Assembly: GCF_014192015.1 (NCBI RefSeq)
Contig: NZ_JACHXJ010000005.1
Location: 1 to 64,000 of the forward strand
From: Paenibacillus rhizosphaerae
GTDB taxonomy: Bacteria > Bacillota > Bacilli > Paenibacillales > Paenibacillaceae
Reading direction: 5' to 3'
DNA length: 64,000 nt
This document shows positions 1-9,332 of the stretch, piece after piece; position 1 is the first letter of the stretch; every line of letters begins with the position of its first letter. The notes under the pieces were generated by a model. It made no database searches. It saw only the letters and a list, made by a program, of their open reading frames with translations, and was not told where the DNA came from. The translations under genes and the position numbers were made by a program.

Positions 1-53
1 ATTAGGCACGCCGCCAGCGTTCGTCCTGAGCCAGGATCAAACTCTCCAAGAAA
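1..53 (-). rRNA. 16S ribosomal RNA, 5' end only
   Basis: Read on the minus strand, this is the start of bacterial 16S rRNA, including the universal 27F segment (AGAGTTTGATCCTGGCTCAG) and the following ACGAACGCTGGCGGCG. Only about 50 bases of the gene are inside the window. The exact mature 5' end is uncertain by a few bases. It is the first gene of an rRNA operon that follows gyrA, as in B. subtilis rrnO, and it is transcribed away from oriC. Confidence 0.96.
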
Positions 54-203
54 GTTTGTAGCTCATTTTGAATCTGACGAGATTGATTTAATCTCCATTC
101 GCTCCGGTCATAAGACCATCGCGTTTATACTCACTCGTTGTTCAGTTTTCAAAGATCAAACTTCGTTGTGTTACCGAGATCTCATCGCCTCAGCAACTTT
201 TAT

Positions 204-232
204 AGTATATCATGCTCTTAGCAAGTTTGCAA
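204..232 (-). promoter_or_regulatory. rRNA operon promoter
   Basis: On the minus strand a -35 TTGCAA (232-227) is separated by exactly 17 bases from a -10 TATACT (209-204). It lies about 150 bases before the 16S start. The leader between them carries a CTTTGAAAACTGAAC stretch (about 141-156) typical of Firmicute 16S leaders with boxA-like antitermination sequence. Confidence 0.7.
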
Positions 233-253
233 GCTTTTTTTATATTTCTTTTA

Positions 254-313
254 AAAAGCTGTGTTATCAACATTCCCGCTTTAAGAGGCAAGAAATAATA
301 TAACACAGCTTTT
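254..313 (-). terminator. Terminator of the HD-GYP gene
   Basis: Perfect 14-base inverted arms at 254-267 and 300-313 (AAAAGCTGTGTTAT and its complement) surround a 32-base loop. The stem ends in T-rich sequence on the minus strand. It sits directly after the HD-GYP gene and before the rRNA promoter, insulating the two. Confidence 0.7.
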
Positions 314-330
314 AATATGAAGTCAACTAT

Positions 331-1434
331 TTACGTAGAAATAATTTCATTGATAAATAACTGCCTTTGATGAATCAGATTGATAATCTGCCCATTAACA
401 GAGACCATGGGGCGTGTCGGATGATTGCGGTCCGTGAAGACAATTTCTCCAATCTGATCATTGCTTAATCGGACAACGGTACCGTTATGAAATTCCGTCA
501 ACTTGCTGATCAATGTTTGGACAATGCTCGGATCCAGCTTGCCAAAAGCCTCTGAATGTATTTGCTCTAGTACCAAGTACGGAGATTGGGCCTTCTGGTA
601 TATCCGATTTAGCGTCATGGCGTGGAATATATCAACGATCCCGACAATTTTGGCATAGATGTGAATCTTACCTCCATTCAGCCGGAGAGGATACCCTGAG
701 CCGTCTACTTTTTCATGATGCTGCAGTGCCGCCAATCGTACGCCCTCATTTATGGCCGTTACATTTTTCAGCAGCTGATAGCCGTAGGTGGTATGCCTCC
801 TCATCTCCTCAACTTCTTCTGCGGTAAGGGGCTGTGGTTTGTACAAGACCGCCGGGTCGATTTTGATGTTACCGATATCATGAAATAAGCCTGCAAAAGC
901 AGCCTGCATCCAGTCCTTCTGCTGTAACCCGATCCATCTGGCCAGCTGATAGGATGACAAAGCGCAGAGGACGGCGTGGTGATAAATATAGTCATACTCC
1001 CTCATGCTTCTTGGGGAAAAGGTTAATAAATTATAGTCCTTAATCTGTGAAATAAGGGCCTCCAGCTGGCCTCTGAGCTCAAAAATCGGCACCTCAGCCG
1101 CAATTACGGAAGGGTATGTGCTTTTAACTAGCTGAATCATTCTTTCGTACTCTTCTTGAAAACTGGAACGTTGGACGATTGTCCCTGGGTCCTTACCAGC
1201 CTGAACTGAAGGGGCGCTTCGCTGCGGTATCGCCGCTCTGCTGTCGGCTGGATTCTTCGTCTCCTGCTCTCCGTTGTCAATGTCAACAGAATGCACCATA
1301 AATGCACGCAGGATTTCCAGGTCTCTCGGCAGCAGTACCGTTCCCTTCCGAAGCAGCAATCCGCCCAATGGCGTGTGAACATCCTTGGATAATTTCAAAC
1401 CGGGTTTGATTTCCGTAATCGATACGCTGGCCAT
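331..1434 (-). CDS. HD-GYP domain protein (putative cyclic-dinucleotide phosphodiesterase)
   Basis: This 367-residue cytoplasmic protein has a C-terminal HD-GYP phosphohydrolase domain, a family that hydrolyses cyclic di-GMP. Visible metal-site motifs are HH (152-153), HDIG (185-188), HH (239-240) and DGSGYP (244-249). The usual Lys after HDIG is Asn189, so catalytic status needs testing. The N-terminal 100 residues carry a short domain common in such proteins, followed by a polar linker. No membrane segments or receiver domain are visible, so the input signal is unknown. It lies between gyrA and the rRNA operon, codirectional with both, and has its own terminator. Confidence 0.85.
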   Translation of the reverse strand: MASVSITEIKPGLKLSKDVHTPLGGLLLRKGTVLLPRDLEILRAFMVHSVDIDNGEQETKNPADSRAAIPQRSAPSVQAGKDPGTIVQRSSFQEEYERMIQLVKSTYPSVIAAEVPIFELRGQLEALISQIKDYNLLTFSPRSMREYDYIYHHAVLCALSSYQLARWIGLQQKDWMQAAFAGLFHDIGNIKIDPAVLYKPQPLTAEEVEEMRRHTTYGYQLLKNVTAINEGVRLAALQHHEKVDGSGYPLRLNGGKIHIYAKIVGIVDIFHAMTLNRIYQKAQSPYLVLEQIHSEAFGKLDPSIVQTLISKLTEFHNGTVVRLSNDQIGEIVFTDRNHPTRPMVSVNGQIINLIHQRQLFINEIIST

Positions 1435-1535
1435 TAATCAATTCACTCATTTCCGACTCTTATGGTGGTAATATACACCAATTATATTACGGATAAGATT
1501 GCTGTACAATTGCCTGCTTGCCATATGAAGCCAAG

Positions 1536-1572
1536 AAAAAAAGCATGAATCTGATGGAATCAGACTCATGCT
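1536..1572 (-). terminator. gyrA terminator
   Basis: On the minus strand a 14-pair stem (arms 1559-1572 and 1542-1555, one G-U) with a 3-base loop is followed by six T residues (1541-1536). It lies 26 bases past the gyrA stop. Confidence 0.85.
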
Positions 1573-1597
1573 CTTAACGTTTGCCGTATTGCCGGAA

Positions 1598-4162
1598 TTA
1601 TTCTTCGTCCGGTGCTTCATCCGAAGTATCCGTCATCTCAGGTGCAGGCGCCCCCGTGTCGTCAGGCTCCGCGCCTTCTTCCGACCCGTTGCCGACCTCT
1701 TGACCTTCGATCAAGACTTCATCTTCATCTTCCGGATCGTCGCTCTTATCCGCTCGGCATACGGTCGCTACGGCATCATCCTCACGGATGTTAATCAGCT
1801 TCACGCCCTGCGTGTAGCGGCCCATCGTGGAGATTCCCTCCATACTGGTCCGGATCAATGTGCCGCTGGTCGTAATGATCATCAGGTCTTCTTCAGACTT
1901 CACGACCTTCAGCCCAACCACAGGTCCGTTCTTGTCCGTGACGTTAATGGTCTTAATCCCCTTACCGCCACGCGTTTGGGAACGGTAATCGCTGGCAGGG
2001 GTACGCTTGCCGTATCCCTTGGACGTTACGATCAGGACATCCAGCTCTTTATCGATGACGTCCATGCCGATCACCGAGTCGCCTTCGTCCAGGGTAATCC
2101 CCTTAACCCCTGTCGCTCCGCGCCCCATCGACCGCACATCATGCTCGGAGAAGCGGATGGACATGCCATGGGCGGTACCCATAATCATTTCCTGCTTACC
2201 ATCCGTCAGCTTGACTTCAATCAAGCAGTCGTCCTCACGCAGGTTGATCGCGATCAAGCCGCCTTTGCGAATATTAACGTAATCCTCGAGAGGCGTCTTC
2301 TTCACAACCCCGGTGCGGGTAACGAAGAACAGGTATTTGTCATCCTCGAACTCGGAGACCGGAATCACGGCATTGATTGTCTCTCCCTGTTCGATCTGGA
2401 TGAGGTTAATAATCGCCGTTCCCCGTGCGGTACGGCCGAGTTCAGGAATTTCGTACGCCTTCAGGCGGTACACCTTACCCCGATCCGTGAAGAACATCAG
2501 ATAATTATGCGAGTTGGTGACGAAGAGATGTTCGACAAAGTCCTCATCCTTCATATCAAGCCCCGTTACCCCGCGTCCGCCGCGTTTCTGGCTGCGATAG
2601 GTACTGGCAGGCAAGCGTTTGATGTATCCGGTATGCGTGATGGTGATAACCACTTCTTCACGCGGAATCAGATCTTCATCCAAAATGCTCTCCTCACCAA
2701 CGGTAATTTCGGTGCGGCGCTCGTCGCCGAAGCGCTCTTTGATTTCTTGAAGCTCATTCGTAATGATGTCGAGAACAAGCTGCTCATTCGCGAGAATTTC
2801 GCGGTACTCGGCAATCTTCACCATGAGCTCCTGGTATTCGGCCTCAATCTTCTCGCGTTCCAAGCCGGTCAGGCGCTGGAGTCTCATTTCCAGAATGGCC
2901 TGGGTCTGCTCAAGGCTTAGGCTGAAACGCTCCATCAAACGGTCGCGGGCAATTTCCGTCGTCTGCGAAGAACGGATAATCGAGATAACCTCATCCAGAT
3001 GGTCGAGTGCGATTCGCAAGCCTTCCAGAATATGAGCGCGGGCTTCCGCTTTTTTCAGATCATATTCGGTCCGGCGGCGGATAACTTCAATCTGATGCTG
3101 CAAATAATAATACAGCGCATCGCGCAGCGTCAGAACCTTCGGCTCCTTGTTCACGATTGCGAGCATGTTAATGCCGAACGTGGACTGAAGCGCCGTGTGT
3201 TTGTACAAATTATTCAGCATAACGCTCGGATTGACGTCACGGCGCAGCTCGATGACGATTCGCATACCGGTCCGGTCGGATTCGTCCCGCAGATCGGTAA
3301 TGCCCTCGATTCTCTTCTCGCGCACGAGCTCGGCGATTTTCTCAACCAAACGCGCTTTATTGACCTGGTAAGGCAGCTCGGTCACAATGATACGCGCTTT
3401 ATTGTTGACTTCTTCGATCTCGGCTTTGGCCCGCATTGTGACGGATCCACGGCCGGTCTCATATGCCTGGCGGATTCCCTGCCGGCCTAAAATGTAGCCC
3501 CGGGTAGGGAAGTCAGGACCTTTGATATATTCCATCAATTCCAGCGACGTAATGTCGGGGTTCTTGATGAGCGCCTGTACGCCATCAATGACTTCACCCA
3601 AGTTATGCGGTGGAATATTGGTGGCCATGCCGACCGCGATTCCCGATACCCCGTTGACCAACAGGTTCGGGTAACGTGCCGGAAGCACAACCGGCTCCAG
3701 TTCCTCACCGTCATAGTTTTCGGTAAAATCGATCGTCTCTTTGTTGATGTCGCGCAGCATCTCGATGGCAATCTTGGAGAGACGCGCCTCGGTGTAACGC
3801 ATGGCGGCTGCAAAGTCACCGTCAACGGAACCAAAGTTTCCATGGCCTTCCACAAGCATATAACGCATCGAAAAATCCTGTGCCATACGAACCATGGTCT
3901 CGTATACAGCCGAGTCACCATGCGGGTGATACTTACCGATGACCTCACCCACGATTCTCGCCGATTTCTTAAATGGTTTATCCGGGTACATACCGAGCTC
4001 CGACATCGCGTACAGGATACGCCGGTGGACCGGCTTCATCCCGTCCCGCACATCCGGCAAAGCCCGGGAAACAATAACGCTCATCGCATAATCCATAAAG
4101 GATTCGCGCATTTCGTCGCGTATGTCCCGATCTTTGATTTGCGAGCCTCTTTCTTCCGCCAT
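1598..4162 (-). CDS. gyrA: DNA gyrase subunit A
   Basis: The breakage-reunion subunit of gyrase forms an A2B2 complex with GyrB and introduces negative supercoils. The 854-residue protein has the catalytic Tyr123 in AMRYTEARLS and the quinolone-determining region with Ser84 and Glu88 in GDSAVYE, both the sensitive-type residues. A canonical GyrA box (QKRGGRG) marks the DNA-wrapping C-terminal domain, and a second related motif (QTRGGKG) follows. The last 50 residues are an acidic tail rich in Asp and Glu, longer than in B. subtilis. A GGAGG ribosome site lies 6 bases before the ATG. The gene is separated from gyrB by a head-on gene. Confidence 0.98.
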   Translation of the reverse strand: MAEERGSQIKDRDIRDEMRESFMDYAMSVIVSRALPDVRDGMKPVHRRILYAMSELGMYPDKPFKKSARIVGEVIGKYHPHGDSAVYETMVRMAQDFSMRYMLVEGHGNFGSVDGDFAAAMRYTEARLSKIAIEMLRDINKETIDFTENYDGEELEPVVLPARYPNLLVNGVSGIAVGMATNIPPHNLGEVIDGVQALIKNPDITSLELMEYIKGPDFPTRGYILGRQGIRQAYETGRGSVTMRAKAEIEEVNNKARIIVTELPYQVNKARLVEKIAELVREKRIEGITDLRDESDRTGMRIVIELRRDVNPSVMLNNLYKHTALQSTFGINMLAIVNKEPKVLTLRDALYYYLQHQIEVIRRRTEYDLKKAEARAHILEGLRIALDHLDEVISIIRSSQTTEIARDRLMERFSLSLEQTQAILEMRLQRLTGLEREKIEAEYQELMVKIAEYREILANEQLVLDIITNELQEIKERFGDERRTEITVGEESILDEDLIPREEVVITITHTGYIKRLPASTYRSQKRGGRGVTGLDMKDEDFVEHLFVTNSHNYLMFFTDRGKVYRLKAYEIPELGRTARGTAIINLIQIEQGETINAVIPVSEFEDDKYLFFVTRTGVVKKTPLEDYVNIRKGGLIAINLREDDCLIEVKLTDGKQEMIMGTAHGMSIRFSEHDVRSMGRGATGVKGITLDEGDSVIGMDVIDKELDVLIVTSKGYGKRTPASDYRSQTRGGKGIKTINVTDKNGPVVGLKVVKSEEDLMIITTSGTLIRTSMEGISTMGRYTQGVKLINIREDDAVATVCRADKSDDPEDEDEVLIEGQEVGNGSEEGAEPDDTGAPAPEMTDTSDEAPDEE

Positions 4163-4741
4163 GGTGGACCTCCTCCAATTTCTATCAAACCAATAACATT
4201 GTCTTTACAGACGATTCATTCAGTACAGCAAGAAAAAAATCAATATATGAGGAAAAACGTCTATCGACGTACATGCTTTGCAGGCTGGGCTTAACGCCCG
4301 TACTTCCGCAAAAGTTCCCATAACTTTCAGGCTCAAGCAAGCCTGTTAAAGTTCAATTCCGTCTTGCCCAAGCGAACAGAAAAGCGTATGACCGCAGGGC
4401 TTGAAAAGGTGAAATCAACGGACGTCAATCCGCAAAACCACCAATCTTTATTATATTACTTTCACAAAAAGAGCACAATTAAACGTTTGAGCGCCGCCGG
4501 CTCCGCAGCCGCCCAAGTTCCGTTTCTCTAGGGATTCGCCCGGCCTTCTGTGCCTTTTCCACATATACTGGTAGGGCAATAAGGACGCCTAGTGCTGTTT
4601 TGAGCAAACAAAACACCACATCTGTATATTATACCATTGTTTTGCTTGCTTGTCCTATGTTTTACGCCTTTGAACCGCGGAGAAGAAGCTCCGGCCGACA
4701 AGCACATAACAAGGCCAATCACGTAGAAAGGATGATATTTC
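4163..4741. other. gyrA / YheC-family divergent intergenic region
   Basis: This 579-base gap separates divergent genes and must hold both promoters. On the minus strand TTGCTG and TAAAGA spaced by 18 bases, about 60 bases before gyrA, are a plausible gyrA promoter. Near the plus-strand gene there is a near-palindrome TGTTTTG-AGCAAA-CAAAACA (about 4592-4611). An 18-base repeat shared with 13049-13066 is listed separately. No gene is visible. Confidence 0.5.
4253..4270. repeat. Dispersed repeat copy A
   Basis: AAAAACGTCTATCGACGT occurs here and identically at 13049-13066. Downstream of both copies there is a second similar block (TACTTCCGCAAAAGTTCC here, TACTTCTGCAAGTTCC there). This suggests diverged copies of one intergenic element rather than a chance match. 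Confidence 0.5.
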
Positions 4742-5572
4742 TTGGCGATTCAACGTGTTGCAAGCAAATGGGCGAAAACCCAGGTCCTTTTACAGAATCA
4801 ACAGGTATCTCCTTACATTCCTTTAACGCAAAAATATACACGCGCTACGCTGGGTAATATGCTTGAAAACACAACTCTTGTATACATTAAGCCGGACCGC
4901 GGCACGTACGGCAACGGGGTCATGAACGTTCAGCGGCACGGGGAACCGGCTGCTCCAGCTGGCGAGCAGCCCGTCGAAAGCTCTCCCCGCACTGTAGTGG
5001 AATATACCTTGCGCTACGGCACACGCTCCGAGACGTACGCGAACCTCGACGCGCTGCATCTGGCCATACTCAGGCACACAAGAGGAAAGTTTTATATTAT
5101 TCAGCAAGGGATCGTGACTTTGAAGTACGAGGAGCGCCAGTTTGATCTGAGAATTCTGACCCAAAAAACACCGTACCGCCATTGGGAGACGACAGGCATC
5201 ATCGGTCGGGTAGCCGCTAAAAACATGATCATCACGAACTACCACGGTGGAGGTTCCGTACGCCTGCTGAATGAACTGCTCGAAGGGAACGTAAGCCCTG
5301 AAGAAGCCCCGCTATTGGAACGAAAGCTGTATGAGCTGGGTGTAGCCACCGCACAGCAGCTGCAGACCAAATTCCCCGGTATCAAGGAGATCGGCCTCGA
5401 CGTAGCCATCGACGAACAGCTCAACCCCTGGATTCTTGAAGTGAACACGCTCCCGGCCATCTTTCCGTTTAAAAAGTTTTTCAAGGATAAAAGCATCTAC
5501 CGCCGCATCGAACGGTATGCGATCAACTATGGGAGGCTCCCCGGCAGAAGTAAAAGGAGAGGCAGCTATTAA
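4742..5572 (+). CDS. YheC/YheD family ATP-grasp protein (spore-coat associated)
   Basis: This 276-residue protein matches the YheC/YheD family, whose B. subtilis members are associated with the endospore coat. It has an ATP-grasp-like fold: the YIKPDRGTYGNGVM segment (about 36-49) resembles the nucleotide-binding loop, and EIGLDVAIDE and WILEVNTLP (about 216-241) resemble the metal-binding end. The reaction is unknown. It starts at TTG with an AAAGG site 8 bases upstream. The gene lies between gyrB and gyrA but is transcribed head-on to replication, unlike its neighbours. No signal peptide is seen. Confidence 0.82.
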   Translation: MAIQRVASKWAKTQVLLQNQQVSPYIPLTQKYTRATLGNMLENTTLVYIKPDRGTYGNGVMNVQRHGEPAAPAGEQPVESSPRTVVEYTLRYGTRSETYANLDALHLAILRHTRGKFYIIQQGIVTLKYEERQFDLRILTQKTPYRHWETTGIIGRVAAKNMIITNYHGGGSVRLLNELLEGNVSPEEAPLLERKLYELGVATAQQLQTKFPGIKEIGLDVAIDEQLNPWILEVNTLPAIFPFKKFFKDKSIYRRIERYAINYGRLPGRSKRRGSY

Positions 5573-5617
5573 CAAAAACAAGAGAAGCTCCGGTTCCGGA
5601 AACTTCTCTTGTTTTGT
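5572..5617. terminator. Bidirectional terminator between YheC-family gene and gyrB
   Basis: Long complementary arms (ACAAAAACAAGAGAAG and CTTCTCTTGTTTTGT) enclose an inner TCCGG-TT-CCGGA hairpin. The A-rich and T-rich outer arms give a T-tract on either strand, so it can serve both convergent genes. Confidence 0.85.
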
Positions 5618-5671
5618 CCGTCTATATCATTCAGGGCTGGACTCACCAACAAGTTTAGGTGGAGTTCAAAC

Positions 5672-7582
5672 TTAAATGTCCAGATTTTTAACCGTTTTTG
5701 CGTGTTCGTGAATAAAATCACGCCGCGGTTCAACGCTGTCACCCATAAGGGTGTCGAAAATAAGGTCTGCCTGCATGGCATCTTCAATCGTGACCTGCAG
5801 CATGGTGCGGCTCTCCGGATCCATAGTCGTCTCCCACAGCTGTTCTGGATTCATCTCCCCCAGACCTTTATACCGCTGGATATTAATTTTGGATCCCTCT
5901 CCGAACTCGGCGATGATTTCATCACGCTCCTTCTCGGAACCGGCATAACGGACCGTCTTGTTGCGCTCAATTTTGAAGAGCGGCGGCTGCGCGATGTATA
6001 CGTATCCCGCTTCCAGCAGCTGTCTCATGTACCGATAGAAGAAGGTCAGCAGCAGCGTACGGATATGCGCGCCGTCGACGTCGGCGTCAGTCATGATAAT
6101 GAGCTTGTGGTACCGGGCTTTGCTCAGGTCGAAATCTTCATCGCCGATGCCTGTACCCATCGCCGTTACAATCGCCCGGATCTCCAAATTGGACAAAATC
6201 CGGTCCAGACGCGCCTTCTCGACGTTCAGGATTTTACCGCGGATCGGCAAAATCGCCTGGAAATGCCGGTCGCGTCCCTGCTTGGCGGATCCGCCGGCAG
6301 AGTCCCCTTCGACGATGTACAGCTCGCAAATGGACGCATCCTTCGAGGAGCAATCCGCCAGCTTACCGGGAAGAGCGCTGACTTCAAGTGCGCTCTTGCG
6401 GCGCGTCAATTCACGGGCTTTACGCGCGGCTTCGCGCGCACGGGATGCCTGCAGTGCCTTTTCCAAGATCCGCCGGGATACGGCAGGATTCTCTTCCAGG
6501 AACTCGGACAGCTTCTCAGAGAAGAGCGATTCCACGATGCCGCGGACTTCACTGTTGCCGAGTTTGGTTTTTGTCTGGCCTTCGAACTGCGGCTCCGGAA
6601 TTTTGACCGAAATAATGGCTGTCAGGCCCTCGCGCACATCGTCGCCCGACAGATTAGAGCCGTCTTTGACGAGGCCGCTCTTGCGGCAATATTCGTTAAT
6701 AATCCGGGTCAAGGCGCTCTTGAAGCCGGATTCGTGGGTTCCGCCCTCATGCGTATTGATATTGTTCGCAAAAGAATAAATGTTCTCGGTGTAGCTCTCA
6801 TTGTACTGCAGTGCGATCTCCGCCTGAATGTTGTCCCGGGAGCCCTCTACATAGATCGGCTGTTCATGAAGAACTTCCTTTTTCTCATTCAGGAACTTGA
6901 CGTATTCGATAATACCGCCCTCGTACTTGAAGTAGTTGGAAGCCCCCGTACGCTCATCGGTCAGCGTCAAAGCAATGCCTTTGTTCAAGAAGGCCAGCTC
7001 ACGAATCCGCGTCAGGAGAGTATTATAGTCATACTCCGTTGTCTCCGTGAAAATTTCCGGATCCGGCAGGAAGGTAACGGTCGTACCGTGCTCGTCGGTA
7101 TCCCCGATGACTTTGACGTCATACTGGGGCACGCCGCGCCGGTATTCCTGCTGATAAATATGCCCGTTCAACCTAACCTGGACAACGACCTTGCTGGACA
7201 ACGCGTTAACGACGGATACGCCAACGCCGTGCAGGCCGCCGGACACCTTATATCCCCCGCCGCCGAACTTACCACCGGCATGAAGCACAGTCATGACGAC
7301 CTCAAGCGTCGATTTTTTCAGCTTCTCATTCTCACCAACCGGAATACCGCGTCCGTTGTCGACAACCGTGATGCTGTTATCCTTGTGGACAATGACTTCG
7401 ATATGGTCGCATACACCAGCCATCGCCTCGTCGATACTGTTGTCCACCACTTCCCACACCAGGTGATGAAGTCCCTTTACGCTGGTTGATCCGATATACA
7501 TGCCCGGCCGTTTCCGGACGGCTTCCAGACCCTCCAGAACCTGAATCTGACTCTCATCGTATTGCGGTTGATTCATAGACAT
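5672..7582 (-). CDS. gyrB: DNA gyrase subunit B
   Basis: The ATPase subunit of gyrase. An N-terminal GHKL ATP-binding domain (VVDNSIDEA, DNGRGIP, GGLHGVG) is followed by the transducer and a TOPRIM domain with EGDSAGG and DADVDG. The C-terminus ends with KTVKNLDI, as in Bacillales GyrB. The ATG at 7582 (MSMNQPQ) is chosen because an AGGTG ribosome site lies 6 bases before it; an in-frame GTG three codons earlier overlaps that site. This gives 636 residues. It follows remB in the dnaA-gyrB gene series. Confidence 0.97.
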   Translation of the reverse strand: MSMNQPQYDESQIQVLEGLEAVRKRPGMYIGSTSVKGLHHLVWEVVDNSIDEAMAGVCDHIEVIVHKDNSITVVDNGRGIPVGENEKLKKSTLEVVMTVLHAGGKFGGGGYKVSGGLHGVGVSVVNALSSKVVVQVRLNGHIYQQEYRRGVPQYDVKVIGDTDEHGTTVTFLPDPEIFTETTEYDYNTLLTRIRELAFLNKGIALTLTDERTGASNYFKYEGGIIEYVKFLNEKKEVLHEQPIYVEGSRDNIQAEIALQYNESYTENIYSFANNINTHEGGTHESGFKSALTRIINEYCRKSGLVKDGSNLSGDDVREGLTAIISVKIPEPQFEGQTKTKLGNSEVRGIVESLFSEKLSEFLEENPAVSRRILEKALQASRAREAARKARELTRRKSALEVSALPGKLADCSSKDASICELYIVEGDSAGGSAKQGRDRHFQAILPIRGKILNVEKARLDRILSNLEIRAIVTAMGTGIGDEDFDLSKARYHKLIIMTDADVDGAHIRTLLLTFFYRYMRQLLEAGYVYIAQPPLFKIERNKTVRYAGSEKERDEIIAEFGEGSKINIQRYKGLGEMNPEQLWETTMDPESRTMLQVTIEDAMQADLIFDTLMGDSVEPRRDFIHEHAKTVKNLDI

Positions 7583-7646
7583 GCCTGTCACCTACTTCTA
7601 TATATTCTACGTTTGCTGATTGGAGTGTACCTGCGTTCACAGTGTC

Positions 7647-7898
7647 CTAAGCGTTGGCGAAGAAGACATTCGCCCGCTTCTTAAGCGTGGATGAGGAAAT
7701 CGGAGAGTAATAGACGGTGCTCTTCGTCACGACGATGGATTTGGCTTCCTCTTCGCCAATGTACTCCACGTTCTTTTCCTGCCGGGCATGGCTTACAAAC
7801 TGCTTGGATATTTTGGAGGATTTCTCGATCGAAATGTCAAAGATCGCAACCAGCTCCGCAGAACGGATGATTTTTTCACCGCCCAGATGGATATACAT
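7647..7898 (-). CDS. remB: Extracellular matrix regulator RemB (YaaB)
   Basis: This 83-residue protein begins MYIHLGGEKII, like B. subtilis RemB, which takes part in regulating biofilm matrix genes. Its place between recF and gyrB is the same as in Bacillus. The start at 7898 gives the family length; the ATG two codons upstream (7904) is an alternative with a slightly better AAGGA spacing. Any longer form would overlap the recF stop. The protein is probably cytoplasmic with no membrane segments. Confidence 0.85.
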   Translation of the reverse strand: MYIHLGGEKIIRSAELVAIFDISIEKSSKISKQFVSHARQEKNVEYIGEEEAKSIVVTKSTVYYSPISSSTLKKRANVFFANA

Positions 7899-7914
7899 AA
7901 CCATTCCCCATTCC

Positions 7915-9027
7915 TTAAGAGTTGACCTGTCCCGCATGAACATGATAGATGTTCGCGTTCTTCAGTTTATCGGCATTCAAACTTTCGATTCCCGTTGCCG
8001 TGATAAAGGTCTGAACCTTGCTCTGAAAAGTCTCGATCAATTGCGTTTGCCGGTAAGGATCAAGCTCAGACAGCACATCATCCAGCAAGAGCACCGGATA
8101 TTCTCCGATCTCCTCCTGGATCAGTTCGATTTCAGCCAGTTTAAGAGACAGCGCAGTCGTTCTCTGCTGTCCCTGGGAACCGTACGTATGGACTTCCTTA
8201 CCGTTAATGAAAAAGGCCATGTCGTCGCGGTGAGGCCCGGCAAGGGTCATCCCGCGGCGCACTTCTTGATCCTTCACTTGTGATAACTTTAACATAAATT
8301 GTTCAAAAAGATAAGCTTCATCTTCCTCCTCGGCGTCGCCAAACGACGGCTGATAGACAAGCCTCAGCGATTCCCCGCCGCTTGTGATGCCTTGGTGGAT
8401 CGTTTCCGCCCACTTCTGCAGCTTTATTATGAATTGTTTCCTCTTTTTGATGATTTTAACACCGTGCTCCACAAGCTGTTGATCCCAGATTTCCAGCATC
8501 CCGGGCTTCACGCTGTCTTTCCCCCACATCTGTTTCAAGAGGTTGTTCCGCTGGTTAAGAACCTTCTGGTACTGCTGCAAATGATAGAGATATCCCGGCT
8601 GTACCTGGCCGATCTCCATATCGAGGAACCGCCGGCGGATGCCCGGGGTGCCTTTCACAATTTCCAAATCTTCCGGGGCAAACATCACGACGTTCAGCGC
8701 ACCGATAAAATCGCTCAGCTTCCGCTGCTCGAGTCCGTTAATCTTCGCCTTCTTCCCTTGTGGGGACATCGTCAAATCGAGGGTAATCGGACCGTACTTC
8801 TTATCCACAACCGCGGACAGATGCGCGCTTCCTCCCTCAAACGAAATCAGCTCCCGATCTTTGGAGGTCCGGTGACTTTTGGTTAATGCCAACACAAAAA
8901 TAGCCTCCAGCAAATTGGTTTTGCCTTGGGCATTTTGTCCGATCAGCAGATTTACGTCTCCAAAAGAATCCAGCTGCAGCTTCTCGTAGTTACGATAATG
9001 CTGCAGACTGATATTTTTAACAAACAC
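7915..9027 (-). CDS. recF: DNA replication and repair protein RecF
   Basis: RecF is an SMC-like ATPase that helps load RecA at gapped DNA together with RecO and RecR. The 370-residue protein has Walker A GQNAQGKTN (30-38) and Walker B VLLLDDVLSELD (about 315-326), the latter running into the D-loop. Its length is normal for the family. It lies between yaaA and remB, in the order conserved throughout Bacillales, and the short spacing suggests cotranscription. Confidence 0.97.
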   Translation of the reverse strand: MFVKNISLQHYRNYEKLQLDSFGDVNLLIGQNAQGKTNLLEAIFVLALTKSHRTSKDRELISFEGGSAHLSAVVDKKYGPITLDLTMSPQGKKAKINGLEQRKLSDFIGALNVVMFAPEDLEIVKGTPGIRRRFLDMEIGQVQPGYLYHLQQYQKVLNQRNNLLKQMWGKDSVKPGMLEIWDQQLVEHGVKIIKKRKQFIIKLQKWAETIHQGITSGGESLRLVYQPSFGDAEEEDEAYLFEQFMLKLSQVKDQEVRRGMTLAGPHRDDMAFFINGKEVHTYGSQGQQRTTALSLKLAEIELIQEEIGEYPVLLLDDVLSELDPYRQTQLIETFQSKVQTFITATGIESLNADKLKNANIYHVHAGQVNS

Positions 9028-9082
9028 GCCTTATCCTCCCCATCTTCGCCGGCCGCCGCCGAAGCAGCGGCCTGGGGGCACT

Positions 9083-9301
9083 TTATGCCTCTTGTGCTAC
9101 CACAAATTCGCCGCAGTCCGTCACTTTGACTTGATCGCCCGGATACAGCTTCCGCCCCCGGCGGTCTTCCGGCTCCCCGTTTACGGTCACCATGTTCTCC
9201 GCCAGCAGGGCTTTGGCCATCCCCCCTGTGGATACGCAGTTGGCGAGCTTCAGAAATTGATCAAGCTTAATATATTCACTGTGGATAACTATTTTGTTCA
9301 T
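9083..9301 (-). CDS. yaaA: S4-domain RNA-binding protein YaaA
   Basis: This 72-residue S4-like RNA-binding protein is found next to recF in most Firmicutes and is thought to act on ribosomes. The S4 signature is visible in IKLDQFLKLANCVSTGGMAK and VTVNGEPEDRRGRKL. The ATG at 9301 (MNKIVIHSE) is chosen because an AAAGGA site lies 6 bases upstream, and a longer reading would extend back towards the dnaN stop. The final residues QVKVTDCGEFVV follow the family pattern. Confidence 0.88.
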   Translation of the reverse strand: MNKIVIHSEYIKLDQFLKLANCVSTGGMAKALLAENMVTVNGEPEDRRGRKLYPGDQVKVTDCGEFVVAQEA

Positions 9302-9332
9302 CAGAAATCCTTTCGCTGTGGACAAGTTTTGC

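Noticed and set aside
1568..2920. Long plus-strand open frame of 450 codons opposite gyrA
   Set aside because: It lies wholly within gyrA, has no family similarity and no ribosome site, and results from the codon bias of the real gene.
1844..4162. Quinolone-resistance changes in gyrA
   Set aside because: Ser84 and Glu88 are the usual sensitive-type residues.
5609..7489. Plus-strand open frame of 626 codons opposite gyrB
   Set aside because: It mirrors gyrB, which has complete and conserved motifs. The antisense reading resembles no known protein.
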